From NCBI RefSeq assembly GCF_016908495.1, contig NZ_JAFBDZ010000004.1, positions 434,001 to 498,000 on the forward strand: a DNA stretch of 64,000 bases, read 5' to 3'. The stretch is from Rossellomorea pakistanensis (GTDB lineage Bacteria; Bacillota; Bacilli; Bacillales; Bacillaceae_B). The translations under genes and the position numbers were made by a program. Positions 41,584 to 50,674 of the stretch are shown here, piece after piece (the stretch's first letter is position 1; each line of letters starts with the position of its first letter). A model generated the notes under the pieces. That model saw only the letters and a program-made list of their open reading frames with translations, was not told the DNA's origin and ran no database searches.

Positions 41584-42572
41584 TTTTCTAACGCCCTGTT
41601 AATGATGGACTCCGTATCATCCTGTAGCCTTTTACCATTTAGAAAAATTTGCTTAATTTCTTTTCTTTCGATTTTGTTAAGCTTTTTCACATCAAGATAA
41701 TGGGCATCATCATAATTTTCTGTAATGTTTTTATGATACTGAAGCCGATATTGTAGTAATTTTTCAAAATCTTCTTTGTACATTTCTAACCTCTTCCTAT
41801 ATTCAGGAAATCCAGTAAGCTTCTCAAGCCGTGATATTGTTGAGGTTCCACCAACCTTTTCTTTAATGGCTAGTAAGCGAATCGAATTCACAAATGGGAA
41901 AAAGGCTGAATGCTTCAAATCCATACATCCTGCATAGGGGCCATGCGTTTCAGGTAATAACTGACGAAAGATCCCCACTGATTTCTTCACATGCCTTGTA
42001 TTAACCAATAGACGATTTAAAAAATCTGGCTGTTTTTCGATGAATTCATGTATTTGTTGTTTTAGGAGTTTGACACCGCCGTCTTCACCAATAAGGTTAC
42101 GGGCATCATATAAGATCAACAAAAAACGAACGGACTCAAAGCTTTCTTCTTCCAACCATTCTGTCAGTTGAACCTTCCATTCTTGTTTTGACTTACACCA
42201 TAATGGGTTTGAACTCATCACATCGCCTTCGCAAAAAGGGTATCCGATTGTATGCAAGCCTTTGGTGATTTCTTCCCCCAGCATCCGGAAATAGTTGCTG
42301 TTTTCCTCATTAGCTGCTTCATAGATCAACCCATGGTCTTGATCACTGATGATGGCCTGCTCAAATCTTCCTGCACTCCCCATAACAAACCAGGAATAGC
42401 GACAAGGAGGTGGTCCCAAGTCTTCCTTCACTTTGTTCAATGCCATCACAAAAAGTTTCTTCATCACACTATCGTGAAAATGATTTAACTCATCCGTACT
42501 TGATTGATGATTCACGACATTGCTTAAGCGCCAATTTTTCAAAGATAAATATGGAGTATGAAGCTCACTCAT
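41580..42572 (-). CDS. DUF294 GlnD-like nucleotidyltransferase
   Basis: A 330-residue protein with a nucleotidyltransferase core (GSAGRFEQAIISDQDHGLIYE, metal-binding D-x-D) and a C-terminal DUF294 helical domain (from about residue 190). Similar proteins are annotated as putative signal-transduction nucleotidyltransferases related to GlnD. The ATG at 42572 follows AGGGGTG at 6 bases. It lies between amt and a DnaQ-like gene. No GlnK-type PII gene is adjacent, so it may take over part of nitrogen signalling (inference). Confidence 0.85.
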   Translation of the reverse strand: MSELHTPYLSLKNWRLSNVVNHQSSTDELNHFHDSVMKKLFVMALNKVKEDLGPPPCRYSWFVMGSAGRFEQAIISDQDHGLIYEAANEENSNYFRMLGEEITKGLHTIGYPFCEGDVMSSNPLWCKSKQEWKVQLTEWLEEESFESVRFLLILYDARNLIGEDGGVKLLKQQIHEFIEKQPDFLNRLLVNTRHVKKSVGIFRQLLPETHGPYAGCMDLKHSAFFPFVNSIRLLAIKEKVGGTSTISRLEKLTGFPEYRKRLEMYKEDFEKLLQYRLQYHKNITENYDDAHYLDVKKLNKIERKEIKQIFLNGKRLQDDTESIINRALEK

Positions 42573-42591
42573 TCTATACACCCCTAAACCT

Positions 42592-42626
42592 GTGAAAGCA
42601 TTGAGGTCAGACCTCAATGCTTTCAC
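42592..42626. promoter_or_regulatory. perfect 17-bp inverted repeat between amt and the nucleotidyltransferase gene
   Basis: GTGAAAGCATTGAGGTC and its exact complement around a single centre base, ending 11 bases before the amt stop and beginning 20 bases before the downstream ATG. It lacks a T run, so it is more likely an RNA processing or stability hairpin, or a partial terminator that lowers downstream expression. Confidence 0.7.
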
Positions 42627-42636
42627 TCGCTAAAGT

Positions 42637-43908
42637 TCAACTGCTAATCTTTTGTTCTTCTCTTGCTATGAAAGCTTCAGGATAACCGTAGCTACCATGT
42701 TCACTTACATCTAAACCAATAATCTCTTCTTCCTCCGTGACACGTAATCCGCCCATTACTTTTTTCATCACATATAAAATAACGAATGAGACTGCAAAAG
42801 CGTAAACACCTGACACTGCAACCCCCATCACTTGCACGCCGAGTTGTGTGATACCTCCCCCATAAAATAATCCAGGCAAGCCAACGGTCGCCAGTTCTGG
42901 TGTCGCAAACAATCCAGTCGACAATGTCCCCCACACACCTGCTGCCCCGTGAACAGACAAAGCAAAGATTGGATCATCGATTTTAAGCTTTTCAACAAGC
43001 TTCATACTGTAGAATACGAGAACTCCAGCCACTATGCCAATGATCACGGCAGCCCATGTTTCCACAAATGCGCAAGAAGCTGTAATGGCAACAAGTCCTG
43101 CCAATGCACCATTTAACATCGTCGGAATATCGGATTTCCCTAGAACAATCCATGAAATAATTAACGCTGAAACGGCTCCTGCACCAGCCGCGACGTTCGT
43201 ATTTAAGGCGACAAATCCGAAAAATCCATCATCAACTACAAAGGTACTCCCCGCATTAAAACCGAACCAGCCAATCCATAAAACTAAGACCCCTAAGGCT
43301 GTAAAAACTTGATTATGACCAAAAATATTGTTCGCAGACCCATTTTTATTAAATTTCCCCATTCTTGGTTTTAAAAGAATGGTCGCCGCGAATGCAGCCA
43401 TAGCGCCTGTTAAGTGAACAACTGTCGAGCCCGCGAAATCCTGCTTTCCGTGCTCGGCCAACCAGCCGCCACCCCAGATCCAGTGTGCCACTACAGGATA
43501 GATTAGAGCGGAGAAAAGAACGGCAAAAACCACATAGGCTGAAAGTTTGCCTCGTTCCGCAAATCCTCCGAAAGCAATCGTTAAGGAAATTCCAGCAAAC
43601 GCAAGCTGGAACATAAAGAAAGCGGCTGTTGAATAGCTCATTCCTTCGATTTCGTAACCTGAATAGAAAAAGTCAGTCAATCCAATGAAAAAGTTTCCGT
43701 TATCCCCAAATATAAATCCGTAACCCACTGCCCAAAACATAATAGAGGCAATTCCAAATGTAAAAATCGTCTTCCCTGCTATATGACCAGCGTTTTTCAT
43801 TCGGGTTGAACCCGCTTCAAGTAAAATAAACCCGCCTTGCATAAAAATGACCAATATAGCCGCTAGCATTAACCACACACTATTTAACGAAAAAATGATG
43901 TCCTCCAT
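42637..43908 (-). CDS. amt: ammonium transporter
   Basis: A 423-residue Amt/Mep/Rh channel protein with eleven helices. It starts with SLNSVWLMLAAILVIFMQ and has FILLEAGSTRMKN, HLTGAMAAF with the pore His region, and the second pore histidine in LSVHGAAGVWGTL. It moves ammonium across the cytoplasmic membrane. The ATG at 43908 follows GGAGGG. Two TnrA/GlnR boxes lie upstream, so nitrogen limitation should induce it. Unlike B. subtilis nrgAB, no PII gene follows. Confidence 0.95.
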   Translation of the reverse strand: MEDIIFSLNSVWLMLAAILVIFMQGGFILLEAGSTRMKNAGHIAGKTIFTFGIASIMFWAVGYGFIFGDNGNFFIGLTDFFYSGYEIEGMSYSTAAFFMFQLAFAGISLTIAFGGFAERGKLSAYVVFAVLFSALIYPVVAHWIWGGGWLAEHGKQDFAGSTVVHLTGAMAAFAATILLKPRMGKFNKNGSANNIFGHNQVFTALGVLVLWIGWFGFNAGSTFVVDDGFFGFVALNTNVAAGAGAVSALIISWIVLGKSDIPTMLNGALAGLVAITASCAFVETWAAVIIGIVAGVLVFYSMKLVEKLKIDDPIFALSVHGAAGVWGTLSTGLFATPELATVGLPGLFYGGGITQLGVQVMGVAVSGVYAFAVSFVILYVMKKVMGGLRVTEEEEIIGLDVSEHGSYGYPEAFIAREEQKISS

Positions 43909-43944
43909 GAATAGCCCTCCAGTGTCAGATTTAAAGTTTAGTAA

Positions 43945-43961
43945 TGTTATAAAAAGTAACA
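43945..43961. promoter_or_regulatory. TnrA/GlnR box, downstream site
   Basis: TGTTATAAAAAGTAACA is a perfect match to TGTNAN7TNACA. Its centre lies about 20 bases downstream of the predicted transcription start, so binding here would be expected to repress. Confidence 0.75.
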
Positions 43962-43980
43962 TTTCCTATTGGTTACTCTT

Positions 43981-44012
43981 ATTTTAAACTGATAATTCTG
44001 ACATTCAACGAT
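43981..44012 (-). promoter_or_regulatory. predicted SigA promoter of amt
   Basis: On the minus strand TTGAAT, a 16-base spacer and TAAAAT (43981-43986). A transcript would start near 43974, which places the upstream TnrA box centre at about -49. Confidence 0.55.
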
Positions 44013-44014
44013 CA

Positions 44015-44031
44015 TGTCAGGAAATCTAACA
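44015..44031. promoter_or_regulatory. TnrA/GlnR box, upstream site
   Basis: TGTCAGGAAATCTAACA matches TGTNAN7TNACA at all defined positions. Position about -49 relative to the predicted start is the usual spacing for TnrA activation. Confidence 0.8.
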
Positions 44032-44055
44032 TGGTTTTGTTTTCAGATAACAAAA

Positions 44056-44566
44056 GGCTGTCCTAAAGTCGACCAGGAATCATATGTGTCGTCCATAGAT
44101 GAAAATACTCCTTAGGTTTTCTTCTATCTATTGACGTAATGGTTCCTGAGAATTGATTTTAGGACAGCCCTTTACTTTTATTAGTAATACCGGAATGAAT
44201 AGTCCCCTGCATCTTAACATGTGCGTAAATTTGAGTTCTTGTGCATGAATTAGTTATTTTGTGCATAAAATTAGATTCTTATGCACTTACTAGTCATTTT
44301 CGTGCATAAAATCGAAAAGTGGTGCATTACTACATTTAAGACAAGGAAAATGATGATTCTCCTTAGACTTGGAGTGGCCTGGAATGAATAATCGTATGAA
44401 TTCAATAGGAAAAACAAAGAATGAATGATCATTTAATCAAAAATTAGAACAACAGAACAGCAAATTATGTAGTGTAGTAGGAAAGTGGAGTCGTCCGAAA
44501 AGGGCAGGTCCAGAAAGTGAAAATAGAAAAAATTCAAAATGAACCTTCTGAAAGTAGAAAAGTCCC
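44056..44566 (-). repeat. dispersed hairpin element, copy C
   Basis: Inverted relative to copies A, B and D. It begins (plus strand) AGGCTGTCCTAAAG and keeps the right hairpin, with TAGGACAGCCC at about 44158. GTGC-type units recur at 44221, 44241, 44261, 44281, 44302 and 44322. The left-hairpin end is diverged (AGTCCCTT in place of the GGGCTGTC end). It ends 11 bases from the hemD stop. Confidence 0.85.
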
Positions 44567-44576
44567 TTTACTACCC

Positions 44577-45395
44577 TTAACCCTGTTGCCTCTCTTTATA
44601 ATACTGGGATAGCTTCATAATCATCGCGCCCATACGTTGTTTTTCGGGCTGCAGCACGTTCTCCACCCCTTCTTCGATTAAAGCTTCTGCCGTTATCTTT
44701 CCAACTGCTGCAGCTATGATTTTTTCATTAAACATGTTAAGAATGTCCGTCAAGTACTGATTTTCTCGTGCAAAGTCAAAAAGGTAACGAACCTGAAGTG
44801 CGGTAGTGAAGCAAACGGCATCTACTTTACCTGCTAGTATTTCACGGCATAATTCGTCAAAAACTTGAGGATCTGGTGAAATATGTTTGTACGGAAGAAT
44901 TTGTGAGCAAACCGCTCCATTTTCCTCTAAAAACTGAATAAGCTTTGGTGCTGTATCCCCATGAAGCTGAATCGCTACTTTCTGTCCTTTGAGATCAAAT
45001 GGTTCGAGTGAACGGATTAACCCTTGGGTTGTACCGTCGTCATCAATAGCGCTTGGCTTCACACCCTGTTTTTTTAAAGCTGTGAGGGTCTTATAACCTC
45101 TAATAGCTACTTTCGCATTTTTAATGGTTGTAATAAAACGATCTAGAATTCCCAGCTTTTCTGCCATCTCGATCAGTGTTTCAGTTCCGGTACCTGTAGT
45201 AAAAATGATCCAATCCACGCCTTCATTTACGATTTGTGTCAGTTCAGGTTCTACCTCATCTTCAGCCAAATATACGGTTCCTTGAGCGGGTCTAACGATT
45301 GGAATTCCTCCCTGTTTTTCTACTAAAATACTCATCTCTTCCGTTTTTCGTGATCCAGCTAGAACGATACGCTTGCCTTTAAGTCCTTTTGTCAT
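44577..45395 (-). CDS. hemD: uroporphyrinogen-III synthase (HemD domain protein)
   Basis: A 272-residue HemD-fold protein with two alpha/beta domains. GKRIVLAGSRKTEEM starts domain 1, WIIFTTGTGTETL and CFTTALQVRYLF are the paired strand-loop segments, and AAAVGKITAEALIEEGV is the typical last part. It would cyclise hydroxymethylbilane to uroporphyrinogen III for sirohaem or haem. It stands apart from other hem genes, so it may serve a specialised branch or act as a regulator, as some stand-alone HemD proteins do. Confidence 0.85.
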   Translation of the reverse strand: MTKGLKGKRIVLAGSRKTEEMSILVEKQGGIPIVRPAQGTVYLAEDEVEPELTQIVNEGVDWIIFTTGTGTETLIEMAEKLGILDRFITTIKNAKVAIRGYKTLTALKKQGVKPSAIDDDGTTQGLIRSLEPFDLKGQKVAIQLHGDTAPKLIQFLEENGAVCSQILPYKHISPDPQVFDELCREILAGKVDAVCFTTALQVRYLFDFARENQYLTDILNMFNEKIIAAAVGKITAEALIEEGVENVLQPEKQRMGAMIMKLSQYYKERQQG

Positions 45396-45570
45396 GAACA
45401 CCTCTCCTAGTAAACAATCATTTTTTGTTAGATACAGTTTAAAAAAAGTGAGTTTCTATGTACAGTGTTTTATTGTCATCTTTATGTAAATACTTCTATT
45501 TATAATACTATACAAACTTTTTTAATCAAAAAAACATGAGAAAATTGATTTTTAATAACCTAAACAAAAA

Positions 45571-45600
45571 GCACCTACACTCTTCTTAATGTAGATGCTC
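45571..45600 (-). terminator. terminator of the gmu operon
   Basis: AGCATCTACA and TGTAGGTGCT arms (one G-T pair), 10-base loop and TTTTTG on the minus strand, about 80 bases past the gmuE stop. Confidence 0.8.
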
Positions 45601-45677
45601 TAATAATACAATCTTTTTAATCCTAAATAACCTTTATGGTGAGCTTCAAAATTAGAAGCGACACACACTCACACAAC

Positions 45678-46553
45678 CTATTCGATCTCTAATGCTTCCT
45701 TAGCCAATATAAACGAACCAATTACCCCCGCATTATCACCTAAACCAGGACCCACAATATAGTTTTCGATATCAGTCGACATTTCCGGAAATGAAATGTA
45801 ATCATTCAATAGTTCTTTTAAATTTTTATAAATGGATGGGAATATTTTTTCTTGTTTCATTACCCCGCCACCTAAAATAATTTTTTTAGGGGAAAGGATT
45901 AAAATATATTGCATAAGGGCTTGGGCTAAATAATATCCTTCTAATTCCCATACTTCTTCTTTGTGTTTTAAGTGAATCCCTTTATTCCCCCAACGTTCTT
46001 CAATAGCAGGACCTGCGGCAAGTCCTTCTAAACAGTCTTGATGATACGGACATTTTCCCAAATAGCTATCCTTAGGATGGCGTCTAACATACGTATGTCC
46101 CATTTCAGGATGGGATAGTCCTTGAAGAACCTTACCATGTACTATAGCTCCTGCTCCGATACCCGTTCCAACCGTTATATACAAACAACTGTCTAAACCC
46201 TTAGCTGCTCCAAGCGTTGCTTCTCCTAATGCTGCGGCATTAACATCGGTATTAAACCCAATGGGAACACCAAACGCATCTTGGAACGTTTGAACAAAGG
46301 GAAAGTTTTTCCACTTTGTCTTAGGAGTAGAAGTAATATATCCATAGTTTGAACTATCATGATTAACATCAATTGGTCCAAATGAGCCAATACCAATTCC
46401 TTTAATAGAATATTGTTTGAAAAACGATATCACTTCTGCAATTGTTTCTTCTGGAAATGTAGTCGGAATCTCTATTCTATCTTTCATTGTGCCGCTTTCT
46501 TCCCCCACAGCACATACGAATTTCGTGCCACCTGCTTCTATTCCTCCAAACAT
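45678..46553 (-). CDS. gmuE: ROK-family fructokinase
   Basis: A 291-residue ROK sugar kinase. It begins GIEAGGTKFVCAVG (ATP phosphate loop), has the catalytic Asp in GFNTDVNAAALGE, and the zinc-binding GHTYVRRHP / CPYHQDCLEGLAAG cluster near residues 150-180 typical of the fructokinase subgroup. It phosphorylates fructose or mannose-type sugars. Its position after the GntR regulator copies the B. subtilis gmuDRE order, hence the name. It starts 18 bases after gmuR. Confidence 0.9.
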   Translation of the reverse strand: MFGGIEAGGTKFVCAVGEESGTMKDRIEIPTTFPEETIAEVISFFKQYSIKGIGIGSFGPIDVNHDSSNYGYITSTPKTKWKNFPFVQTFQDAFGVPIGFNTDVNAAALGEATLGAAKGLDSCLYITVGTGIGAGAIVHGKVLQGLSHPEMGHTYVRRHPKDSYLGKCPYHQDCLEGLAAGPAIEERWGNKGIHLKHKEEVWELEGYYLAQALMQYILILSPKKIILGGGVMKQEKIFPSIYKNLKELLNDYISFPEMSTDIENYIVGPGLGDNAGVIGSFILAKEALEIE

Positions 46554-46571
46554 GAGAATTCCTCCTAAAGA

Positions 46572-47285
46572 TTAATGTTTTATATTTACAGAGGTTACTA
46601 CGAATTTATCGTAACGATGACGTGAAAAGGAATATTCAAACGGAGTCCCATTGTCTAAAAATCCTACATGTTCTACTTCTAATATAGGGTCATCTTTTTC
46701 ACATTGTAAATGGGTTTGGTCTAGCTCATCAGACTTACACGCTCTAATTTTCCGATGTGTACCTGCTATCTTTAGTTTCAGGTCATTTTTTATATAATGA
46801 TAAACTGACTGATGAAGAACCTCATCATTGATTCCAGGAATTAAATTCGTTGGCATATACGTTTTTTCCATTACATAAGGCTCTCCCTCTACAATTCTTA
46901 GACGAATTAAATAGTAAACTGGAGTAGTTGTATCAATTGCTAAATGGGCAGCTACTTCCGTTGTTGGAAATTGAACTTCGAACTTTATAATCTCACTCTT
47001 TATTTCTTTTCCTTTTAGTAGACCTGTCAATCCAACAATTTCATTACTAACAACATGGACATGATTATCCTGGATAGCTGATTGAACAATAAACGTTCCA
47101 TGTCCTCTTTTTCTGTATAATAACCCTTCCATCACTAATATATCGAGCGCTTTCCTCATAGTCATTCGACTACAATGGAATTCTTTTGCTAGCGATAATT
47201 CATCCGGTAATGGTTGATCAATAGGATAAAAGCTGGTTTTTACCCTATTTCTCATCTCATTTGAAATAGTTTCATATTTACTCAT
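46572..47285 (-). CDS. gmuR: GntR/HutC-family repressor of the PTS operon
   Basis: A 237-residue regulator with an N-terminal winged helix (residues 1-70: ELSLAKEFHCSRMTMRKALDIL, RKRGHGTFIV) and a C-terminal UTRA effector domain. The family binds phosphorylated sugars and releases the operator. The ATG at 47285 follows GGTGGGG; longer in-frame starts lack a site. By position and family it matches GmuR of B. subtilis. The palindrome at 51372-51390 upstream of gmuB is a candidate binding site. Confidence 0.88.
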   Translation of the reverse strand: MSKYETISNEMRNRVKTSFYPIDQPLPDELSLAKEFHCSRMTMRKALDILVMEGLLYRKRGHGTFIVQSAIQDNHVHVVSNEIVGLTGLLKGKEIKSEIIKFEVQFPTTEVAAHLAIDTTTPVYYLIRLRIVEGEPYVMEKTYMPTNLIPGINDEVLHQSVYHYIKNDLKLKIAGTHRKIRACKSDELDQTHLQCEKDDPILEVEHVGFLDNGTPFEYSFSRHRYDKFVVTSVNIKH

Positions 47286-47833
47286 GTCATTTCCCCACCC
47301 GGCTACAAATTTATTTGCTTGTTGCTTCTTAAAATGAAACAGAGCATTAACTTTTCCTGCATCATTTAAAAAAACAACTTTCGTTCCCATTAACTTTTCT
47401 TTACAAATTCATCTATTCTCTTCTTAACTTCCTAATGAAAATTCCTCCGTCGATTCCAGTATCAAATGCAATTCAAATAAAATTCTCACATTCTTGTGCA
47501 TTTCCTTTCTAATTTTCTGGGAAGGGTTGCACAGTTACCATCATTATCTAATTCATTAGGAATTTTAACAACCTCTAGTTCTGCTTTCATGTTTTTATTC
47601 ATACTATCCGTTACAGCACCTATTGTAAGAAAATCCACTCCAGGCTGGGGGAACTCGTTTAAGCTCATTTTCCGCAGAAGTCTCGCCCCCCCTTACAATT
47701 ATCAAGAATATTCGTTACCATTGCCAAAAGGATAAAACAGCCACTATTAAATTACAGTTTTCTATAAAAATAAGGGCTTACTAAGTTCTCCCCTCTCACA
47801 AAAAAACAGATGGTCATAATGACCACCTTTTCC
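47286..47833. other. intergenic stretch with possible gene remnant
   Basis: About 550 bases between gmuD and gmuR, unlike the tight B. subtilis arrangement. A 60-codon minus frame (47486-47668) reads PGVDFLTIGAVTDSMNKN and is protein-like but has no ribosome site; it may be a remnant. An inserted or decayed gene here is likely. Confidence 0.4.
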
Positions 47834-49240
47834 TTAAAAACCATTTTTCTCTGAAACCGTTTTAAACCATTGACCACTCTTTTTAATCGTTCTTTCTCCA
47901 TCTTTATCAAGGTTAACAGAAACAAATCCGTAACGGTTTTTATAGGCGTTCGACCAAGACCAGTTATCCATGAATGTCCATAAGTGATATCCCTTTACAT
48001 TAGACCCTTCTTGAATAGCTTTATGAACCCATTTTAAATGTTCTTGAATAAACTCAATACGATAATCGTCTTGAATAATTCCATTTTCGTCTCTATACTT
48101 TTCTTCTCCTTCAACACCCATACCATTTTCAGAAATAAAGCATTCAATATTTCCGTAGTTTTCTTTTAAATTAATAAGAATGTCGTATATGCCTTTTTCA
48201 TAAATCTCCCAGCCTCTATGAGGATTCATTTTACGACCAGGCATCACATAGTTATCAAAGTAGCGTTCTGGTAAGAATGGAGCTTCCGGGTTTGGGAGAT
48301 TCTCTTTTGCCTTTACACGTCTAGGCTGATAGTAGTTTACCCCTAGTAATTCCACCGTATGATTCTTAATTATATCTAAATCCCCATTTTCATACTCAGG
48401 CATAAAGCCTTCTTCTTTTAAAATTCCGATAAGTTCTTCTGGAAACTCCCCTTTAACAGATGGATCTAAAAAAGATCGGTTAAAAATTGCATCCGCGATT
48501 ACCGATGCTTTTAGATCTGCAGGGTGCTGACTACGCGGGTAAGAGGGTGTTAAATTCAGGATAATTCCAACCTTACCATCCTGCCCCATTTCCTTAAAAG
48601 CTTTTATTGCTTTCGCACTTGAAAGGATTGTATTAAAGGCAACTTGAACAGCTTTCCTAAAATCAACTTCATTTGGATAATGAAAATCGTATAAGTAACC
48701 ACCCTCTACAGGTACAATTGGTTCGTTATGCGTAAACCACTTTTTCACACGGTCTCCAAACAATTCAAAACAAGCGCGAGCATAGTTTTCATATGCTTCT
48801 ACTACTTCCCTATTTGTCCAACCACCGATTTTTTGAAGTTCGTAGGGCATATCGAAATGAAAAAGATTAACGAATGGTTCAATGTCATTTGCAATTAGTT
48901 CATTAATAACATTATTATAAAACTCAACTGCCTTCGTATTAACCTCTCCAGTGCCATTTGGGATTAATCTAGCCCAAGAAATTGACATACGGAAGGAATT
49001 ATGCCCAATTTCTTTCATTAATTTAATGTCTTCTTTGTATTTATAATAAAATTGAGATGTTTTTTCCGGTCCAACATCATGAAAGAAACGGTTTGGTTCT
49101 ATTTCATACCAGTGATCCCAAATGTTCTTTCCTTTTCCATCAACACTTGCCGCACCTTCTGTTTGCGTTGCGGATGCGGAAGATCCCCACCAAAATCCTT
49201 CTGGAAAAATATACTCTGTCTTGTTTGTTATAGTAGTCAA
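47834..49240 (-). CDS. gmuD: GH1 6-phospho-beta-glycosidase
   Basis: A 468-residue glycoside hydrolase family 1 enzyme. The acid/base Glu is in WFTHNEPIVPVEGG near residue 170 and the nucleophile Glu in FISENGMG near 375; LWTFMDNWSW is the conserved aglycone site. It cleaves the phosphorylated beta-linked disaccharide brought in by the neighbouring PTS. Start is TTG after AAAGGAG. The order gmuBACD and the family match the B. subtilis glucomannan-utilisation operon. Whether the substrate is cello- or mannobiose cannot be read from the sequence. Confidence 0.93.
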   Translation of the reverse strand: MTTITNKTEYIFPEGFWWGSSASATQTEGAASVDGKGKNIWDHWYEIEPNRFFHDVGPEKTSQFYYKYKEDIKLMKEIGHNSFRMSISWARLIPNGTGEVNTKAVEFYNNVINELIANDIEPFVNLFHFDMPYELQKIGGWTNREVVEAYENYARACFELFGDRVKKWFTHNEPIVPVEGGYLYDFHYPNEVDFRKAVQVAFNTILSSAKAIKAFKEMGQDGKVGIILNLTPSYPRSQHPADLKASVIADAIFNRSFLDPSVKGEFPEELIGILKEEGFMPEYENGDLDIIKNHTVELLGVNYYQPRRVKAKENLPNPEAPFLPERYFDNYVMPGRKMNPHRGWEIYEKGIYDILINLKENYGNIECFISENGMGVEGEEKYRDENGIIQDDYRIEFIQEHLKWVHKAIQEGSNVKGYHLWTFMDNWSWSNAYKNRYGFVSVNLDKDGERTIKKSGQWFKTVSEKNGF

Positions 49241-49351
49241 TTTTCATTACTCCTTTACTTCTTTTCCTATCTTTTTTATAAACAGGTCGGTAGATTAAGC
49301 GAAAAGGGGAAGAATACACGATTCTTTCCCTACTATTTATCATGATAGAAT

Positions 49352-50653
49352 TTACGATATTTTTTGATTTGCCTCTGCTTCTATTTCTTTTGCAACATTG
49401 ACACGGTCCGCGGCTTTTAAAAATGGGAACCAAATGACAAATACGATTGCAAGGTTAACAAGCTGCATAACTCCACCCATAATAGAGTTTGTCGCCATTA
49501 TTCCATTGATAAAGATTGGTACAGTCCACGGAACCGCAACCCCTGTTGGAGGTGGAACAATACCAGCAGACATTGCTAAATAGGTTACTAGAGTAACAAC
49601 CATTGGCGCCAAGATCCAAGGGACAATAATAATAGGATTCATAACAATCGGTAATCCAAAAATAATCGGTTCGTTTACATTGAAAATACCAGGGGCAAGG
49701 CCCAATTTCCCAACTTGTTTCATTTGCCTGCTCTTCATAAATAGTAAAAGTCCGATGATTACGGCAAGCGTCATACCAGTACCACCCATACCAACGGTAA
49801 AAATCTCGATAAAGGGTTTCGAGATGATATGGGGAACCTTTTCCCCTGCTGTATAGGCTTCTAAGTTTTCAATCATTAAAGTATTCCAAATCGGATCCAT
49901 GATAGAATTGATAATGACCTGTCCATGCAACCCAAAGAACCACAGAATTTGAATAAAGAAAACAGCGATTAACGTAGGGATGATTCCACTACCTAAACCT
50001 ACTAATGGGGCTTGAATCGCATTGTAAATAACATCGTGCATATTTGTCTCAAATACTAGAGTTACAATAACATGAATCGCTAGAAATATAGATAATGTAA
50101 CAAATGCCGGAATCAATGCTGCGAAGGATTTAGCAACTGCTGGCGGAACACCCGCAGGCATTTTAATGGTAAAATCTTTTTGAATCACTTTTCGGTATAT
50201 TTCTGCTGATAGAAAAGCAGTGATCATTCCTAAGAACATTCCTTTTGCACCTAGTCGATCCAGTGGTATTACCCCTGTCACCGCTTCCCCAGTCTCTGGT
50301 TGAAGAACAAATGGAGTTAGAAGCAAGAAAGATACTAAAGCAATTGCCCCTCCGAAAATGGCCTCAACATCGTAGGTTCTGGAAAGATAATAGCCTATCC
50401 CAAAAACTACAAAAATACTCATTATTCCCATTGTCGCCGATGAAGCAATGCCAAAAGTAGATTGTAAGGTCGCTATTGCAGAATCACTCATTAATTTATC
50501 TAAAAATGGTAGATTCGTTAATACAACAAAGATAGACCCAAAAATCGTAAGTGGAAAGGCAAGCATAAACGCATCACGTAAGACCTGTAAGTAACGGTTA
50601 TTGTTTAATTTCCCCGCAATCGGTACAAGGTATTTACTGAATTTTTCAAACAC
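49352..50653 (-). CDS. gmuC: PTS lactose/cellobiose-type IIC component
   Basis: A 433-residue PTS permease with about ten helices. RYLQVLRDAFMLAFPLTIFGS is the family start, and GINEPIIFG-like NVNEPIIFGLPIVMNP is the conserved sugar-binding loop. It transports an oligo-beta-glycoside while it is phosphorylated by the IIB and IIA proteins. It starts 21 bases after gmuA. Confidence 0.95.
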   Translation of the reverse strand: MFEKFSKYLVPIAGKLNNNRYLQVLRDAFMLAFPLTIFGSIFVVLTNLPFLDKLMSDSAIATLQSTFGIASSATMGIMSIFVVFGIGYYLSRTYDVEAIFGGAIALVSFLLLTPFVLQPETGEAVTGVIPLDRLGAKGMFLGMITAFLSAEIYRKVIQKDFTIKMPAGVPPAVAKSFAALIPAFVTLSIFLAIHVIVTLVFETNMHDVIYNAIQAPLVGLGSGIIPTLIAVFFIQILWFFGLHGQVIINSIMDPIWNTLMIENLEAYTAGEKVPHIISKPFIEIFTVGMGGTGMTLAVIIGLLLFMKSRQMKQVGKLGLAPGIFNVNEPIIFGLPIVMNPIIIVPWILAPMVVTLVTYLAMSAGIVPPPTGVAVPWTVPIFINGIMATNSIMGGVMQLVNLAIVFVIWFPFLKAADRVNVAKEIEAEANQKIS

Positions 50654-50674
50654 CTTTTCCCCCCCTAAGTTCGT

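Noticed and set aside
44221..44326. Possible CRISPR-like array of GTGC units
   Set aside because: Units are only 20 bp with no spacer of constant length, and the array lies inside a dispersed element; no cas genes are present.
47486..47668. 60-codon frame between gmuD and gmuR
   Set aside because: Protein-like in part (GVDFLTIGAV), but no ribosome site; treated as a possible remnant only.
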